Of a stretch of DNA of 64,000 nucleotides, positions 1 to 9,788 are shown piece by piece (positions within the stretch are counted from its first letter, which is position 1; every line of letters starts with the position of its first letter). Made by a program: the position numbers and the translations under genes. Origin of the DNA: Sipunculus nudus (taxonomy: Eukaryota > Annelida > Sipuncula > Golfingiida > Sipunculidae); NCBI GenBank assembly GCA_026874595.1, contig CM049313.1:41942659-42006658 (forward strand), given 5' to 3'. The notes beneath the pieces were generated by a model. It was given only the letters and a program-made list of their open reading frames with translations. It made no database searches and had not been told where the DNA came from.

Positions 1-2199
1 ATTATCTTCTGCTCCAGAAGTTGCAAGATCTTTATCTTCATTATCCTCATCTCTATCATGCTTTATCTCACAGTCACTTTCATCACTTAAGTTTCCTTGC
101 TTCCATCGGTCATAATCATCTTTCTCCTCATCTCTGCCTCTCATGAAATACTGCCTCATGAGATCAACTTTGATTGAGAGTGAATCTATCTCCTGTTTCT
201 TCTCAGTAGGTGTGCTATCACTCTCAGACCCCCAGGGTTTATCATCATCACAAAATTCTGCCTCTTCCTTGTTCACTTTCACTTTCTTGCTTGGAGACAA
301 CATGGTAGAATCCAACTGACCAGAGGTATCTGGTGTGTAACTTGACGTCATGGTCTCGTCCATTTCTGAGCTACTTTCGCTGGATGTCACAGAATCATCA
401 GCCTCATCCACATCATTCGATAAACTTTCATCCCTTGATTGTTCATAGCTACTTGAACTTTGACTAGTAACAGCACTTTCCCTCAGCAACTGTCCAGGAT
501 CTAAAACCCCAGGCAACTTTTCTGCAGCTGTTGCTACATTTGCAGTACACGAGTCTTCAGTGCCACCCTCATCAGACAGTTCTGACTGGCTGCACATCAG
601 GTCAGCATCTGGCCTGCTCTGGATGACTGGCCTATTTTGGGAGAAGTTACCACCAACTGGTTTGACTGGTACAATGCTTGATGCACTACTTTCAAAAGGT
701 GTATCACTCAAGTCACTGGCCTCTTTAGAGGCATGGAGGAGCATATCTTTATATTGCTCTGTGCTACTGTTTTCAATATATTTCCGTTGCGCTAGTGTTG
801 GTGGTGGTTGAGTGTGATTTGTTAGGTCCATCCCAGATGGCTGTTGAAAAGTATCGCTGTATCCTGGATCTGAGTCTGCTTGACTGTGTGTGGACTCTGA
901 GCAGCGTCTCAAGTTCTGTGCATCTTGACAGTCTTTATCTACCTCTACTCCTGCTGGACTGCTCATGCTGTTATCACTAGACCCTTGGTGAATCAGCTTC
1001 CCAACTTCATTATGTCTAACTACTGTCTGAACTGTTTGGTTATGCTGGTTACTTGGAATGCCACCTGTATATTTGTTGGACATGTCTGCCTGTGCTGGGG
1101 AAACTGGGTAACTGGGTGCAAAAACAGTGCTCCTTTGCACAAGAGGTGGGGACAGAGGCAAAAACCCAGGACTTCTAGGCCACTGGTGACCCATATTGTT
1201 CATATCAGATGAAACTGCTTTACAAAGCTCATTGGCATAATCAGCTCCTGTTGTGCTGGTTGTGTCTTTAGTCACAGAGGTAGTTGAGTTATTAGTTATC
1301 ACAGAGTTGTGACCCTGAGCCATGCCATACATAGACATGACTGAGAGACTGGAAGAAGGTTGGGGGGTACAAGGTGCTGTTGAACTGGAGGTGAAAGCCA
1401 TCTGCTCTGGTCCAGATGAATCTAATCCTGGAAATCTCATCAAACCATGAGGATGTTGTGTGGAACTGTGCAGTGGTAACATGGGGGAATACCCTCCTGG
1501 GGGCCAGAATGTTTGTGTAGGTCCATAAGGACCTGGCATCATAAATGGAGCAGGCTGAAAAGCTGCATGGCTGACGTTGAATGGCACTGATGATGGCAGC
1601 GATGGTGGCAGAGGCATTCTCATCCCCTGCTGCATACCCTGCTCTGTGTAATAAGGTGATGGTGCTGGATGAGATCCCCTTTCACCTGCGGCTGACACTG
1701 ATAGGAATGGTATTGTCCCACCGCTGCCACCAAAACTAGCTGTCATAGAAGTAGAGGCTTTGGAATATTGTTCAGATGGAGGACATGTTGCACTCCGTTG
1801 AACAGGATCACGACCTTGTATAAGATTTGGGTTCATAAAACTTCCTCCATATATCTGGCTACTCAGTGACAGTTCTAGTTTGTTCATGGGATTTGTAAAT
1901 GCATCAGGCATGATTCCTCCAGGGATGTGATCGCTAGTTGAATAAGCTGGAGGTGCTGGTGCCGTGTTAACAGATGCAGCACAGGTCTGTGGTGGCAACC
2001 CTGTTTCATAATCATTCAGAGCCATTCTGTTAGCTGAGTACATGTTTGTTGTATTGCTATCCTCTGGTATGGAATCTCCTGTTGGTGTAGTTGATTTGTT
2101 GGTGGCTGGTCTGTCGCTGCTGAGAACTGCTCCGTTGGCATATCCGATTGATTCAATATCAGTGGGTGGATACAGCATACCAGGTGGCAGTCGATCCAT
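1..2199 (-). CDS. Large 5'-proximal coding exon of an unrecognised Ser/Thr/Pro-rich protein (3' partial)
   Basis: Reading leftward from the ATG at 2199-2197 there are 733 codons without a stop, and the frame runs off the left edge, so the C-terminus is missing. The start is well supported: the context is CAGCCATGG, an in-frame TGA lies 6 nt upstream in the same exon, and no ATG intervenes. The protein begins MDRLPPGMLYPPTDIE. It is rich in Ser, Thr, Pro, Met and Gly up to about residue 480, with a Pro stretch (PLPPSLPSSVPF) near 196-207, Ser clusters near 579-583 and 606-612, a basic NLS-like PSKKVKVNK near 636-644, and an acidic stretch near 661-733 (for example DRDEDNEDKD). I see no signal peptide, membrane segment, zinc finger or other folded domain. 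Composition suggests the disordered N-terminal half of a nuclear regulatory protein, with any defining domain encoded further left. That role is inference and no family is assigned. Confidence 0.92.
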   Translation of the reverse strand, partial: MDRLPPGMLYPPTDIESIGYANGAVLSSDRPATNKSTTPTGDSIPEDSNTTNMYSANRMALNDYETGLPPQTCAASVNTAPAPPAYSTSDHIPGGIMPDAFTNPMNKLELSLSSQIYGGSFMNPNLIQGRDPVQRSATCPPSEQYSKASTSMTASFGGSGGTIPFLSVSAAGERGSHPAPSPYYTEQGMQQGMRMPLPPSLPSSVPFNVSHAAFQPAPFMMPGPYGPTQTFWPPGGYSPMLPLHSSTQHPHGLMRFPGLDSSGPEQMAFTSSSTAPCTPQPSSSLSVMSMYGMAQGHNSVITNNSTTSVTKDTTSTTGADYANELCKAVSSDMNNMGHQWPRSPGFLPLSPPLVQRSTVFAPSYPVSPAQADMSNKYTGGIPSNQHNQTVQTVVRHNEVGKLIHQGSSDNSMSSPAGVEVDKDCQDAQNLRRCSESTHSQADSDPGYSDTFQQPSGMDLTNHTQPPPTLAQRKYIENSSTEQYKDMLLHASKEASDLSDTPFESSASSIVPVKPVGGNFSQNRPVIQSRPDADLMCSQSELSDEGGTEDSCTANVATAAEKLPGVLDPGQLLRESAVTSQSSSSYEQSRDESLSNDVDEADDSVTSSESSSEMDETMTSSYTPDTSGQLDSTMLSPSKKVKVNKEEAEFCDDDKPWGSESDSTPTEKKQEIDSLSIKVDLMRQYFMRGRDEEKDDYDRWKQGNLSDESDCEIKHDRDEDNEDKDLATSGAEDN

Positions 2200-2215
2200 G
2201 GCTGATCAGATCAGT
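2200..2215 (-). other. 3' splice site and 5'UTR end of the minus-strand gene's coding exon
   Basis: On the minus strand TTTTATTATTTCAG precedes the exon, so exon sequence starts at 2215. The 16 nt before the ATG contain an in-frame TGA (codon 2208-2206). The 5'UTR is therefore split, and at least one noncoding exon must lie to the right. Confidence 0.8.
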
Positions 2216-2521
2216 CTGAAATAATAAAAGATGCCTTTGAGATATTAAGTACTTAACATCTGTAAAACAGATCAGGTTTGACTTATGAAATGACTTTCTA
2301 AAATCAAGAGATTAAAGTAACAAACTATAATAAAACAAAAGGTCCAAAATAAGAGAAGAGTAAGCTCCAAACCAGCTTAGACTGTGATTTTAAAAGATTG
2401 TTCCATCCAACAAATTGACAAAGGCTGAAATAAGAAAAGACAGTACATATTATCAAATGAACAAGACTGTGGTAGTAATTAAAATAATTTGTGTTACGTA
2501 AAATGTCTGAAACTACATGTG

Positions 2522-3150
2522 GTCGGACAATGGTCCTCAGAGGGCCCCGCAGTGCTAGACTAGTTTACATATGGGTGAAAAGTTAAGGTTGAAGGTGAAA
2601 ATATGACAAACAGAATTAGGTTTTATCCATAAGCATGAGGGAAAAAATTCTACTTGTTCAAATATTATTAAAGAAGATATGTCTGAAATAATGTGTGCAA
2701 TAGAAAATCACCTATTGTACTCTGTTGAATATTTGATTTTGAGCAAGTCTGTATTTCAATAGGTCAGAAGCCCCCATATAGGCACCAATGATCCCTGTGA
2801 ATTTAAGAAGATCAAGCATGTTCTTGTTGAGATATCGGGTGAGATATCAGGTGCATATGTACAAATCATCCCTGTGAATTTGAGAAAGCTGAAGTATGTT
2901 GTTCTTGAGTTATCGCACCCAGAAGAAAATTGGCAATAAGGCTGTGGCAGCCATATTGGAATTCCAATAGGTCTGAAATTCAATAGGTCTGGAGCCCTCA
3001 TATCGAAACCAATCATCCCTGTGAATTTGGGAAAGCTAAGTTGTTGTTGAGTTATAAAGCGCGAAAGAAAATGTCACTGATAGAAGGACGGAAGTATGGA
3101 AGGACAGACTGACACGGTGATCACTTGACAGGCGGTGCCTTAATAAGACA
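2522..3150. repeat. Dispersed repeat element, copy 1 (degenerate 145-bp units)
   Basis: The left end (GGTCGGACAATGGTCCTCAG then AGGGCCCCGC) matches copy 2 at 3.64 kb nearly base for base, and both continue into TTTACATATGGGTGAAAA. Internal units share 'ATCCCTGTGAATTTG' and 'TTGTTGAGTTAT' blocks with copy 2. The right end (GTGATCACTTGACAGGCGGTGCC) is a variant of copy 2's right end. It contains no credible ORF. Confidence 0.7.
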
Positions 3151-3270
3151 AGAGAGTGAGCTGACCAGAGCACTCAGTTTGAGAGTTAATCCAGTGACAA
3201 TACATCTTGAAAAGGTGTATAAAATTTAAATCAAGGAAGCATTGGTGGCAGCACCAGTCTTATGAAACTA

Positions 3271-3449
3271 CAGTCAAACGTGTGTAATAAGACCTGTGGG
3301 ACTGGCTGAAAGTGGTCTTAATTCACAGATGCATGGTCTCCTTAGATAGGTCAGTTACAACCAATGTGCTTGCTTTCAGTTTGCCCAAGATTGGTCTTAA
3401 TAGACAGGTGGTCCTATAAGACAGGTGGTCTTTCATAGAGAATCTACTG
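3271..3449. mobile_element. Small MITE-like element flanked by TA
   Basis: The segment begins CAGTCAAACGTG and ends CTACTG, with TA directly outside both ends (3269-3270 and 3450-3451). Inside are two copies of AAGACAGGTGGTC-like sequence and alternating forms of 'GTCTTAAT'. The CAGT ends and TA duplication are typical of Tc1/mariner-Tigger-type non-autonomous elements. The terminal repeats are very short here, so the class is tentative. Confidence 0.4.
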
Positions 3450-3641
3450 TATTTAATTTTCATAAATCAGACATACTTAAGCATGAAAATTATGAAGCAA
3501 CAGGTTGACACAGCTATTAGCATATAAAGTCGAAAAGATCAAATTTCCTGCCAGCATGGATGTAAGAACATTGTACTCTTGTCTTATTTAGAAATCTGGA
3601 ATTTTGTTACATTCACTTAATGCAGATCTAATAACAATTAG

Positions 3642-4476
3642 CTGTGGTCCGACAATGGTCCTCAGAGGGCCCCACTTGTCAGCTAGTGCTGGATTTGTTT
3701 ACATATGGGTGAAAAATTAAGGTAAATTTTAAAAATATGACAAAAAGAAACAGGTTTTAATCTATATGCATGAGGGAAAAAATCCTACTGGATCAAATGA
3801 TATTAAAGAAGATATGTCTTAAATAATGTGTGCAATAGAAAATCACAAAATTTAGTCTGTTGGCCATATTTGATTTTGAGCAAGTCTGTAATTCAATAGG
3901 TCTTTAGCCCTCATAGGCACCAATGGTCCCTGTGAAATTGGGAAAGCTGCCGTAGGATGTTGTTGAGTTATCACAGATGAAAGAAAATCATTGATTGGGC
4001 TGTGGTGGCCATATTTGAATTAGACAGGTCTGTAATTCAATAGGTCTGGAGCCCTCATAGGTACCAATCATCCCTGTGAATTTGGGAAAGCTGCAATAGG
4101 TTGTCGTTGAGTTATCGTGCGCAAAAGAAAATCAGTGATTGGGCTGCAGTGGCCATATTCGAATTTTGACAGGTCTGTAATTCAATAGGTCTGGAGCCCT
4201 CATATGTACCAATCATCCCTGTGAATTTGGGAAAGCTGCAGTAGGTTGTTGTTGAGTTATCGCACATGAAAGAAAATCAGAGATGGGGCTGTGGCAGCAA
4301 TATTGAAATTCCACCACGTCTGTAATTCAACAGGTGTGGTGCCCTTATAGGTACCAACCATCCCTGGGAATTTGGGGAAGCTGCTGTGTGTTGTTGTTCA
4401 GTTATTGAGGGTGAAAGAAAGTGTCACTGATGGAAGGATTGACATCGTGATCACTTGTCAAGCGGGGCCCTAATAA
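3642..4476. repeat. Dispersed repeat element, copy 2, with four 145-bp tandem units
   Basis: The phrase GTCTGTAATTCAATAGGTCT (with variants) starts at about 3884, 4028, 4173 and 4318, a period of 144-145 bp. Each unit also carries 'ACCAATCATCCCTGTGAATT' and 'GTTGAGTTATCGC' blocks. The left subterminal AGGGCCCCACTTGTCA and the right GACAAGT-type sequence ending GCGGGGCCCT form an imperfect inverted pair (10 of 10 for AGGGCCCCGC when copy 1's left end is used). It looks like a non-autonomous DNA element with a central tandem array. No coding capacity was seen. Confidence 0.72.
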
Positions 4477-5189
4477 TAATGCAAATCAACCTACACTTCT
4501 TACACAGTAAAATTGCTGCATTCTCTTTTTCCCTTATCAATGTTTGCTTCAAGCTGGTTTTGCTGGGTTTTCACCCCTGGGCAGCTGGCACAGGGCCAAG
4601 AATCAGACCAAGAGAGCAGAGTATCGCTCTGTGCATAATATTCCAAGTTTGACACCTGTGGTACACTACTCTCCTAGTTTCCTGTGAAGGCTAACAAGTA
4701 CCACAGATACTTGACCAAATAATTAACAGGTTTTGTGACACCGACAATGACAGGTGAACTGCTGAAAAGGGGCTTACCATAATTATCTCTGACAGAATTG
4801 GTCAGCCCCTGCAAATGAGTTTGAAGAGTATATATTGTCCAAACAGTCATCAGGCATTGGCTTAGTTAACAGGGGTAATGCAAGCATTTAATTTTGTGGA
4901 GGGGAATAGAGTATCTAAATAAGGTATTTTATCAAAATTATTAACTGATACTGGATCATATGATGCAACCCCATGAAACTTTGTAAAGTCATATTAACTT
5001 GTGAGAAAATTGTGCTCCTCAAATTTTATATAAAGCCAACCAGTGTAGCCAACTTTTTATTTTCAGCAAAATTATATTCACACCAGAGTCAGAGGATCTC
5101 TGAATGGCTCCGCTGAAATTTGCGGATGTTGGCTACCTGCATCTGCTCTTTTCTGATTTCTACTAACTAGAGATAATCCCTCCGATAAA

Positions 5190-6170
5190 AGTAGGCCATA
5201 CAAGGCTAATCCAACCACACACATGCTTTTCATTTTATTTATATCCCCATGTTTATAACATGTTTGGGGCCGGCCAAAATAATCCAACCACACTCAACAA
5301 TTAAGGACATCTTGTGACAAGTCATACAAACCAGAGTTTTGTAAAGGGCATTTTGCAACTAAAGCCCTTTGATAAGTTTCGACCTCTGCACACCTGCAAC
5401 CAACCAATGCAAGAGTCATGGTTTTGGGGTTTGTCAACATTGGTGCATGTATCCAGTTTACTAACAGCTTGTAAATAAACAAGCTCTTATATCTATCACA
5501 GAGAGTTATATAAACTGTCTGAACAGAAATTACCTACATTTCATTAATATGTACACAGAGTAAGCCAAAATTGACATTCATTCTACAGAAGAAGGAAGGT
5601 GAATAGCTGGCCTTAATGCTTTAACTTTTAAGCTACATATAAGTTGTTAGTGGAACTGGATTGTAGCAGCAGAATGAGGTATTTGGAATGTGGTATATTT
5701 TTGAATGGGGTATTTATTTAAAGGGCAGTAAAACACTCCATTTATTTGCAACATGACCCAATAAAAGGGCTCCAGTCACCTATCTGACATTAATAAACCA
5801 AAGGTAATCCATTGGAGCTTTTATAAACATAGGCCAGAAAACATGGATATCACCACACACAGGCTGCTTGTTCTGTTTATATCAACTGGTTTATAATACG
5901 TTGGGGCCCACCAAAATAATCAGAACAAATTCAAAAAGGGCATCAGGCAGCAAGTCAGATAAGCCAGAGCTTTGCAAATGGCATTTCACAACAAGTGACC
6001 TTTCTACCTCCGCAAGTTCATACATCCTTCACAAAGATGTTATAAGAACTATTCACAACCAAAATTACCCTTAGATCATAATTATATACACAGAGGAAGC
6101 CAGATCTTGCATTAATTCTTTTTCAAAGGTAGGTGAATGCACCTTTAAGGGATGCCATATCCCACTGAAT
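5190..6170. repeat. Local duplication, two diverged copies (about 5190-5640 and 5835-6170)
   Basis: Matching blocks occur in the same order: TTTGTAAAGGGCATTTTGCAAC (5338) with TTTGCAAATGGCATTTCACAAC (5972); 'TTGGGGCCGGCCAAAATAAT' with 'TTGGGGCCCACCAAAATAAT'; 'ACACAGAGTAAGCC' (5552) with 'ACACAGAGGAAGCC' (6089). The offset drifts from about 635 to 540 bp because of indels. It is noncoding and old, judging by divergence. Confidence 0.6.
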
Positions 6171-6979
6171 TATGCAGCATTCGTTGCACTGATCATACAC
6201 ATCAGGGCTCAAATTTAGTACTTGACAGCCTAGACTACCAGAATTGACAGGCAGTATTCAGTGAGGTCACGCAGAAGTTTGATAAGCATGAGCCCCCTTT
6301 GCTGGTAATTATTTTAATAAGGTCTTATTTAAATAATATTTTCATGGGGCACATTCAAATATTTTATTTGCTACACAAAAAAGTAATGATCGCATCATCT
6401 AATAATTTCCTTCACAAGTGACCCTTGGTAAATTTAGACATTACAAAACAGTGAAATGTGTCCAAATATGTGCAATACATTACACCTTTCAAACATATAA
6501 CCAAAACCACAGTTTAAAAAAAAAAAAGTTGTGGGTTCTAGTAAATTTTTTTAATTTTCAGAACATATGCTCCCTTGTTGGCTTGAATCCACTGATTTGT
6601 GTGGCTTTGCCATTTTCGAGCCCTGCATATGGTAAAAAGGTCACAGGATCACTGTATGAGAATTACTTTTTACAAATTTCAGGGTTCTGCATTACACAGG
6701 TAAGTACAATAATTGACTCAATGGAGTGAAATTAAACTTTTCTGAGTGCATTTGCATACAACATGCAAACTAGTTTGACTCTCCTTTTATTTTAACTATT
6801 TAGCTGAAGTTTGAATAAAATGGCCCTACACAAAAGATAATGAAGCTTAAAGCCAAATTATTAATAATATTGATAACAATTATAAGAGCATTAAATGAAC
6901 TATTAATTATATTATACTTTATAGTACTTCAAATTTATTGCACGTACAGTTGATCAATTCCTGTTTATCAATGCATATC

Positions 6980-7240
6980 TAGGAGTTCCAACCGAATTTC
7001 GAACTAAAAACAACCGACCGAAGCGGCCATATGTTGTTTACAATACCTGCTTTGGTGGTTAAAGCCATAGCGAGGGCTGTCGTTAATGACAGTAAGCGGA
7101 TACAATTATATTTCCTGTTGACTGTGTGTTCGTGGCACTGCAAGATGGCGGATGGACAGATTGACAAAGGAAGGTCACAAGCGTACAGGTGGTTCCGCCG
7201 CTCATGTAACGTGCCGAGAGAGTGACACTTCGACTCAAGT
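6980..7240 (+). promoter_or_regulatory. CpG-containing promoter-like patch with a 26-codon ORF in YY1/Kozak context
   Basis: CpG density rises abruptly compared with the flanking intron. The ATG at 7145 sits in CAAGATGGCGGA, which matches the YY1 motif (AANATGGCGGC) that often overlaps translation starts. It opens MADGQIDKGRSQ and reaches TGA at 7223-7225. A possible but weak donor (ACAG|GTGGTT) follows 'GCGTACAG'. This could be the first coding exon of a further plus-strand gene, or simply promoter sequence. No phase-compatible downstream exon was found. Confidence 0.35.
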
Positions 7241-7492
7241 TAAACATTATAAAATATATGGTCTTATTTATCAAATGTTGACTACATAAAGCTTTCGAGT
7301 GCGCAATTAATGGCTCAAATTTGTCTCGTTTTCGTCGTGTGGGTTATGGTGGTAGGCGGGGACTGGAATGACAGACCGCAGAATATAAACAAAGGAAGAA
7401 TATCATATAGAGTTAAGGGATTGGCGGGTTGTATGCTTAAACCTAACAGTAAATAGAGACTAAAGGCCAAATTTAGTATCATTTGTACTTAC

Positions 7493-7650
7493 AAGTGGGG
7501 CGCAAAGTCGCTTTGGCCGTCGTGAGTGAGAGAAGAAACCATTGGAGGCCATCAAGTCGTATGCAAATAAGATTCTTCCCGGATGCTGGTCTCGACGACA
7601 TTTTGGCCACCGAGTGGCGCTAGCTGTGCCCCTGTAGATTTCCCGCGCCT
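7493..7650 (-). promoter_or_regulatory. Candidate noncoding first exon and promoter of the minus-strand gene
   Basis: On the minus strand the sequence CCCACTT|GTAAGTAC ends an exon at 7493 with a consensus donor. The upstream DNA is CpG-containing and has an E2F-like TTTCCCGCGC (7639-7648). Spliced to the acceptor at 2216, an upstream ATG at 7601 gives a 37-codon uORF (MSSRPASGKNL...) that stops at the TGA at 2213-2211, just before the main ATG, so the exon cannot extend the main frame and would be 5'UTR. The start of transcription was not located, and the right boundary is approximate. Confidence 0.45.
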
Positions 7651-8433
7651 GTTCGTCCTGGATGATTATGGTGTAAAATTTGAAACATGAAATATTAAAC
7701 ATACACTGATAGAGTCCCCATATTATTTTCCATGTGTCAGATTAGAAGCTGTCAAATATTTGTGTAAATATTTCGAATATTTTTTTTATATATGCACATG
7801 ATTTTATGTAAATTTAATTGACTTCAATTAAAAAAAAAATTGTATCATGCATAAAACGTTTAAGCCTACATCACTTGACACTTGAGAATAAACGTGAAAA
7901 TGAATAATTTATTAAAAATAATAACAGCAAATCCAGAATCGCAGTTTATCACAGCTAGGGACGGGTCTTCACATTAGTTGCTTAAGCTTTCGTAAGATGG
8001 CAGCACTAAATATCCCTGTCAGCTGGCACAACCTTGGTTGATTCATGCCATTTTGGCAATTCCCACGAATAAATCTAAGGCTTTAATTCAATATCACATA
8101 TGTTTAAAAAACACTTTCGTACATGCCATATTTTAATAGAATTCGTATTTTTTTCCATACCATCATATATGTCTTCATTTAGATGTTAATAATGAACAAA
8201 CGTCGCCTGTAAACATTGATATGATCAATATTTCCCGTTTCTTTGGTCCGAGAATCTAGGAATAAATCTTGTATTAAAAACTGACTCGGAAATGATACTG
8301 AATTGTATCATATCTCGATAAATTTTGCAAAAACATAAGCAATGGGGGGTAGTAGTAGTGTTGTAGTTGTATATGGATAAGTGTTTTTGCTATTACTATA
8401 AGCCTATCATTTTAATTTTTATTATACATATAT

Positions 8434-8478
8434 AATTATTATTATTATTTATTTATTTATTTATTTATTTTATAATCA

Positions 8479-8523
<45 letters not shown>

Positions 8524-8570
8524 TTTATTTTTATTAATATTATTTTTATTAATATTATTATTATTATTAC
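8434..8570. repeat. TTA/TTAT microsatellite
   Basis: About 137 bp of (ATT)n and (TTTA)n with few interruptions. Confidence 0.95.
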
Positions 8571-9171
8571 TTCTTTTGCTGCTGCTACTACCATTCTATA
8601 CTATTTATTACAACTCAAAGTCAATTTATGCACTAGCATTGTATAAATGATTATTGTGGTTTATTCTTTTGATATCATTATATGAAAAATATACAGGTTA
8701 TCCATAGAATTTACTCTTAAATAAATTTATCTCATACGTTTACCACATCATAACCATACACATACTGCCAAAAACATACTGCCAGGCCCGTGACAGAAGA
8801 GCACACCTCCTTGATTGCATCGTATTTTTTATTGCGGCTGCAGCAGACGATGCACCTAATGACCCCACGAGCTATCCGTGACTATCTTGGGATGCTCAGT
8901 GTGTGTGGATGATGTTGCCAAACATATCAAGTGTCGAATTTCCACCTGAAGACGCACGCCATGCACGCACACTCTATCCAGGGGCCGACCTATAATTGAG
9001 GGAAACAGGAGGGTGGCATTTATTGATGTTGTCCGGTTAGACAATTTATATTAAATATGACAAAGAGAGGATGTTGCGTCAAGTGATATGTATTAAAGAA
9101 TTAAGCTATATCAAGCTTAACCGACCAAGGAGCCTGCCAATCTTCAATCCAATACGCTCTGGTTCATGAAT

Positions 9172-9189
9172 CCCCCCCCCCCCCCCCCC
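9172..9189. repeat. Poly-C tract (18 C)
   Basis: Uninterrupted C18, followed by AGCCCCCACCCC. It could form a G-quadruplex on the minus strand. Confidence 0.95.
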
Positions 9190-9269
9190 AGCCCCCACCC
9201 CTGACGATTCCATGTGCCGGTATTGTTCACAAGAGATATACACTGGATAGTGCTATAACGGGTACAAAT

Positions 9270-9585
9270 TATTTTACTCGAGTACCCGATTGGCATTACC
9301 CGACTCGGACTCGAGTACTCGTTACCATGGCAACGCTGTAACGTTAAACGGACATCTGTTTACCGATGCAAAATATGCATAAATTTACCTTTGTGACGGC
9401 TTAACTTTATCCCAACGAATAGATAGATATATGTCAATACATGGCCTCTGTGAATTTGAATAGAATAGATATAGGCCTACAGACTGCCCGTAAATTTGCA
9501 GTAATATTCAGATATACATGTACTTACACGAGTACTTCGAGTTCTTGGTAAGTATTACCAGGACTCGAAAACTCGAGTACTCCTT
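9270..9585. repeat. Element remnant with repeated CTCGAGTAC palindromes
   Basis: ACTCGAGTACCCG (about 9276), ACTCGAGTACTCG (about 9309), ACGAGTACTTCGAG (about 9528) and ACTCGAGTACTCC (about 9570) occur at the two ends of a roughly 300-bp segment, facing as inverted or palindromic blocks. Such motifs are common in the termini and subtermini of DNA transposons. I cannot assign a family. Confidence 0.4.
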
Positions 9586-9788
9586 TCACCCCTCATACTA
9601 GCTGAAATGTTGCTTGCAAATTACTGTTCATTCAGAAAATATCATGGTTTTAAAATCTCGTGTTTTTTTTTTTTCATGAAACACTATTCGTAGGGTTAAA
9701 CCTTTCGTGGATCAATCTTTGCTAGCCATGCCTTGCATCAAAATTAATACTTGAACAGGACTGAAAATACGCCAAAGGTTATTCATTA

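Larger units (their letters stand above)
2216..7492 (-). other. Probable 5'UTR intron of the minus-strand gene
   Basis: This 5.3-kb stretch lies between the coding exon's acceptor at 2216 and the consensus donor at 7492. It is AT-rich with few CpG outside the element copies and the promoter region. It holds two tandem-unit repeat elements (2.5-3.15 and 3.64-4.48 kb), a 179-bp MITE (3.27-3.45 kb), a local duplication (5.19-6.17 kb) and the left half of a CpG-containing region near 7.0-7.4 kb. I see no convincing coding sequence in it. The intron boundary on the right is inferred from the donor alone. Confidence 0.45.

Noticed and set aside
560-2224. Several plus-strand open frames of 60-95 codons within 560-2224
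   Set aside because: They are antisense shadows of the 733-codon minus-strand frame and lack independent support.
6654-6700. CACAG|GTAAGTAC donor with ATTTCAG acceptor 17 nt upstream
   Set aside because: A good isolated donor, but no phase-compatible partner or promoter was found. It lies in the other gene's inferred intron.
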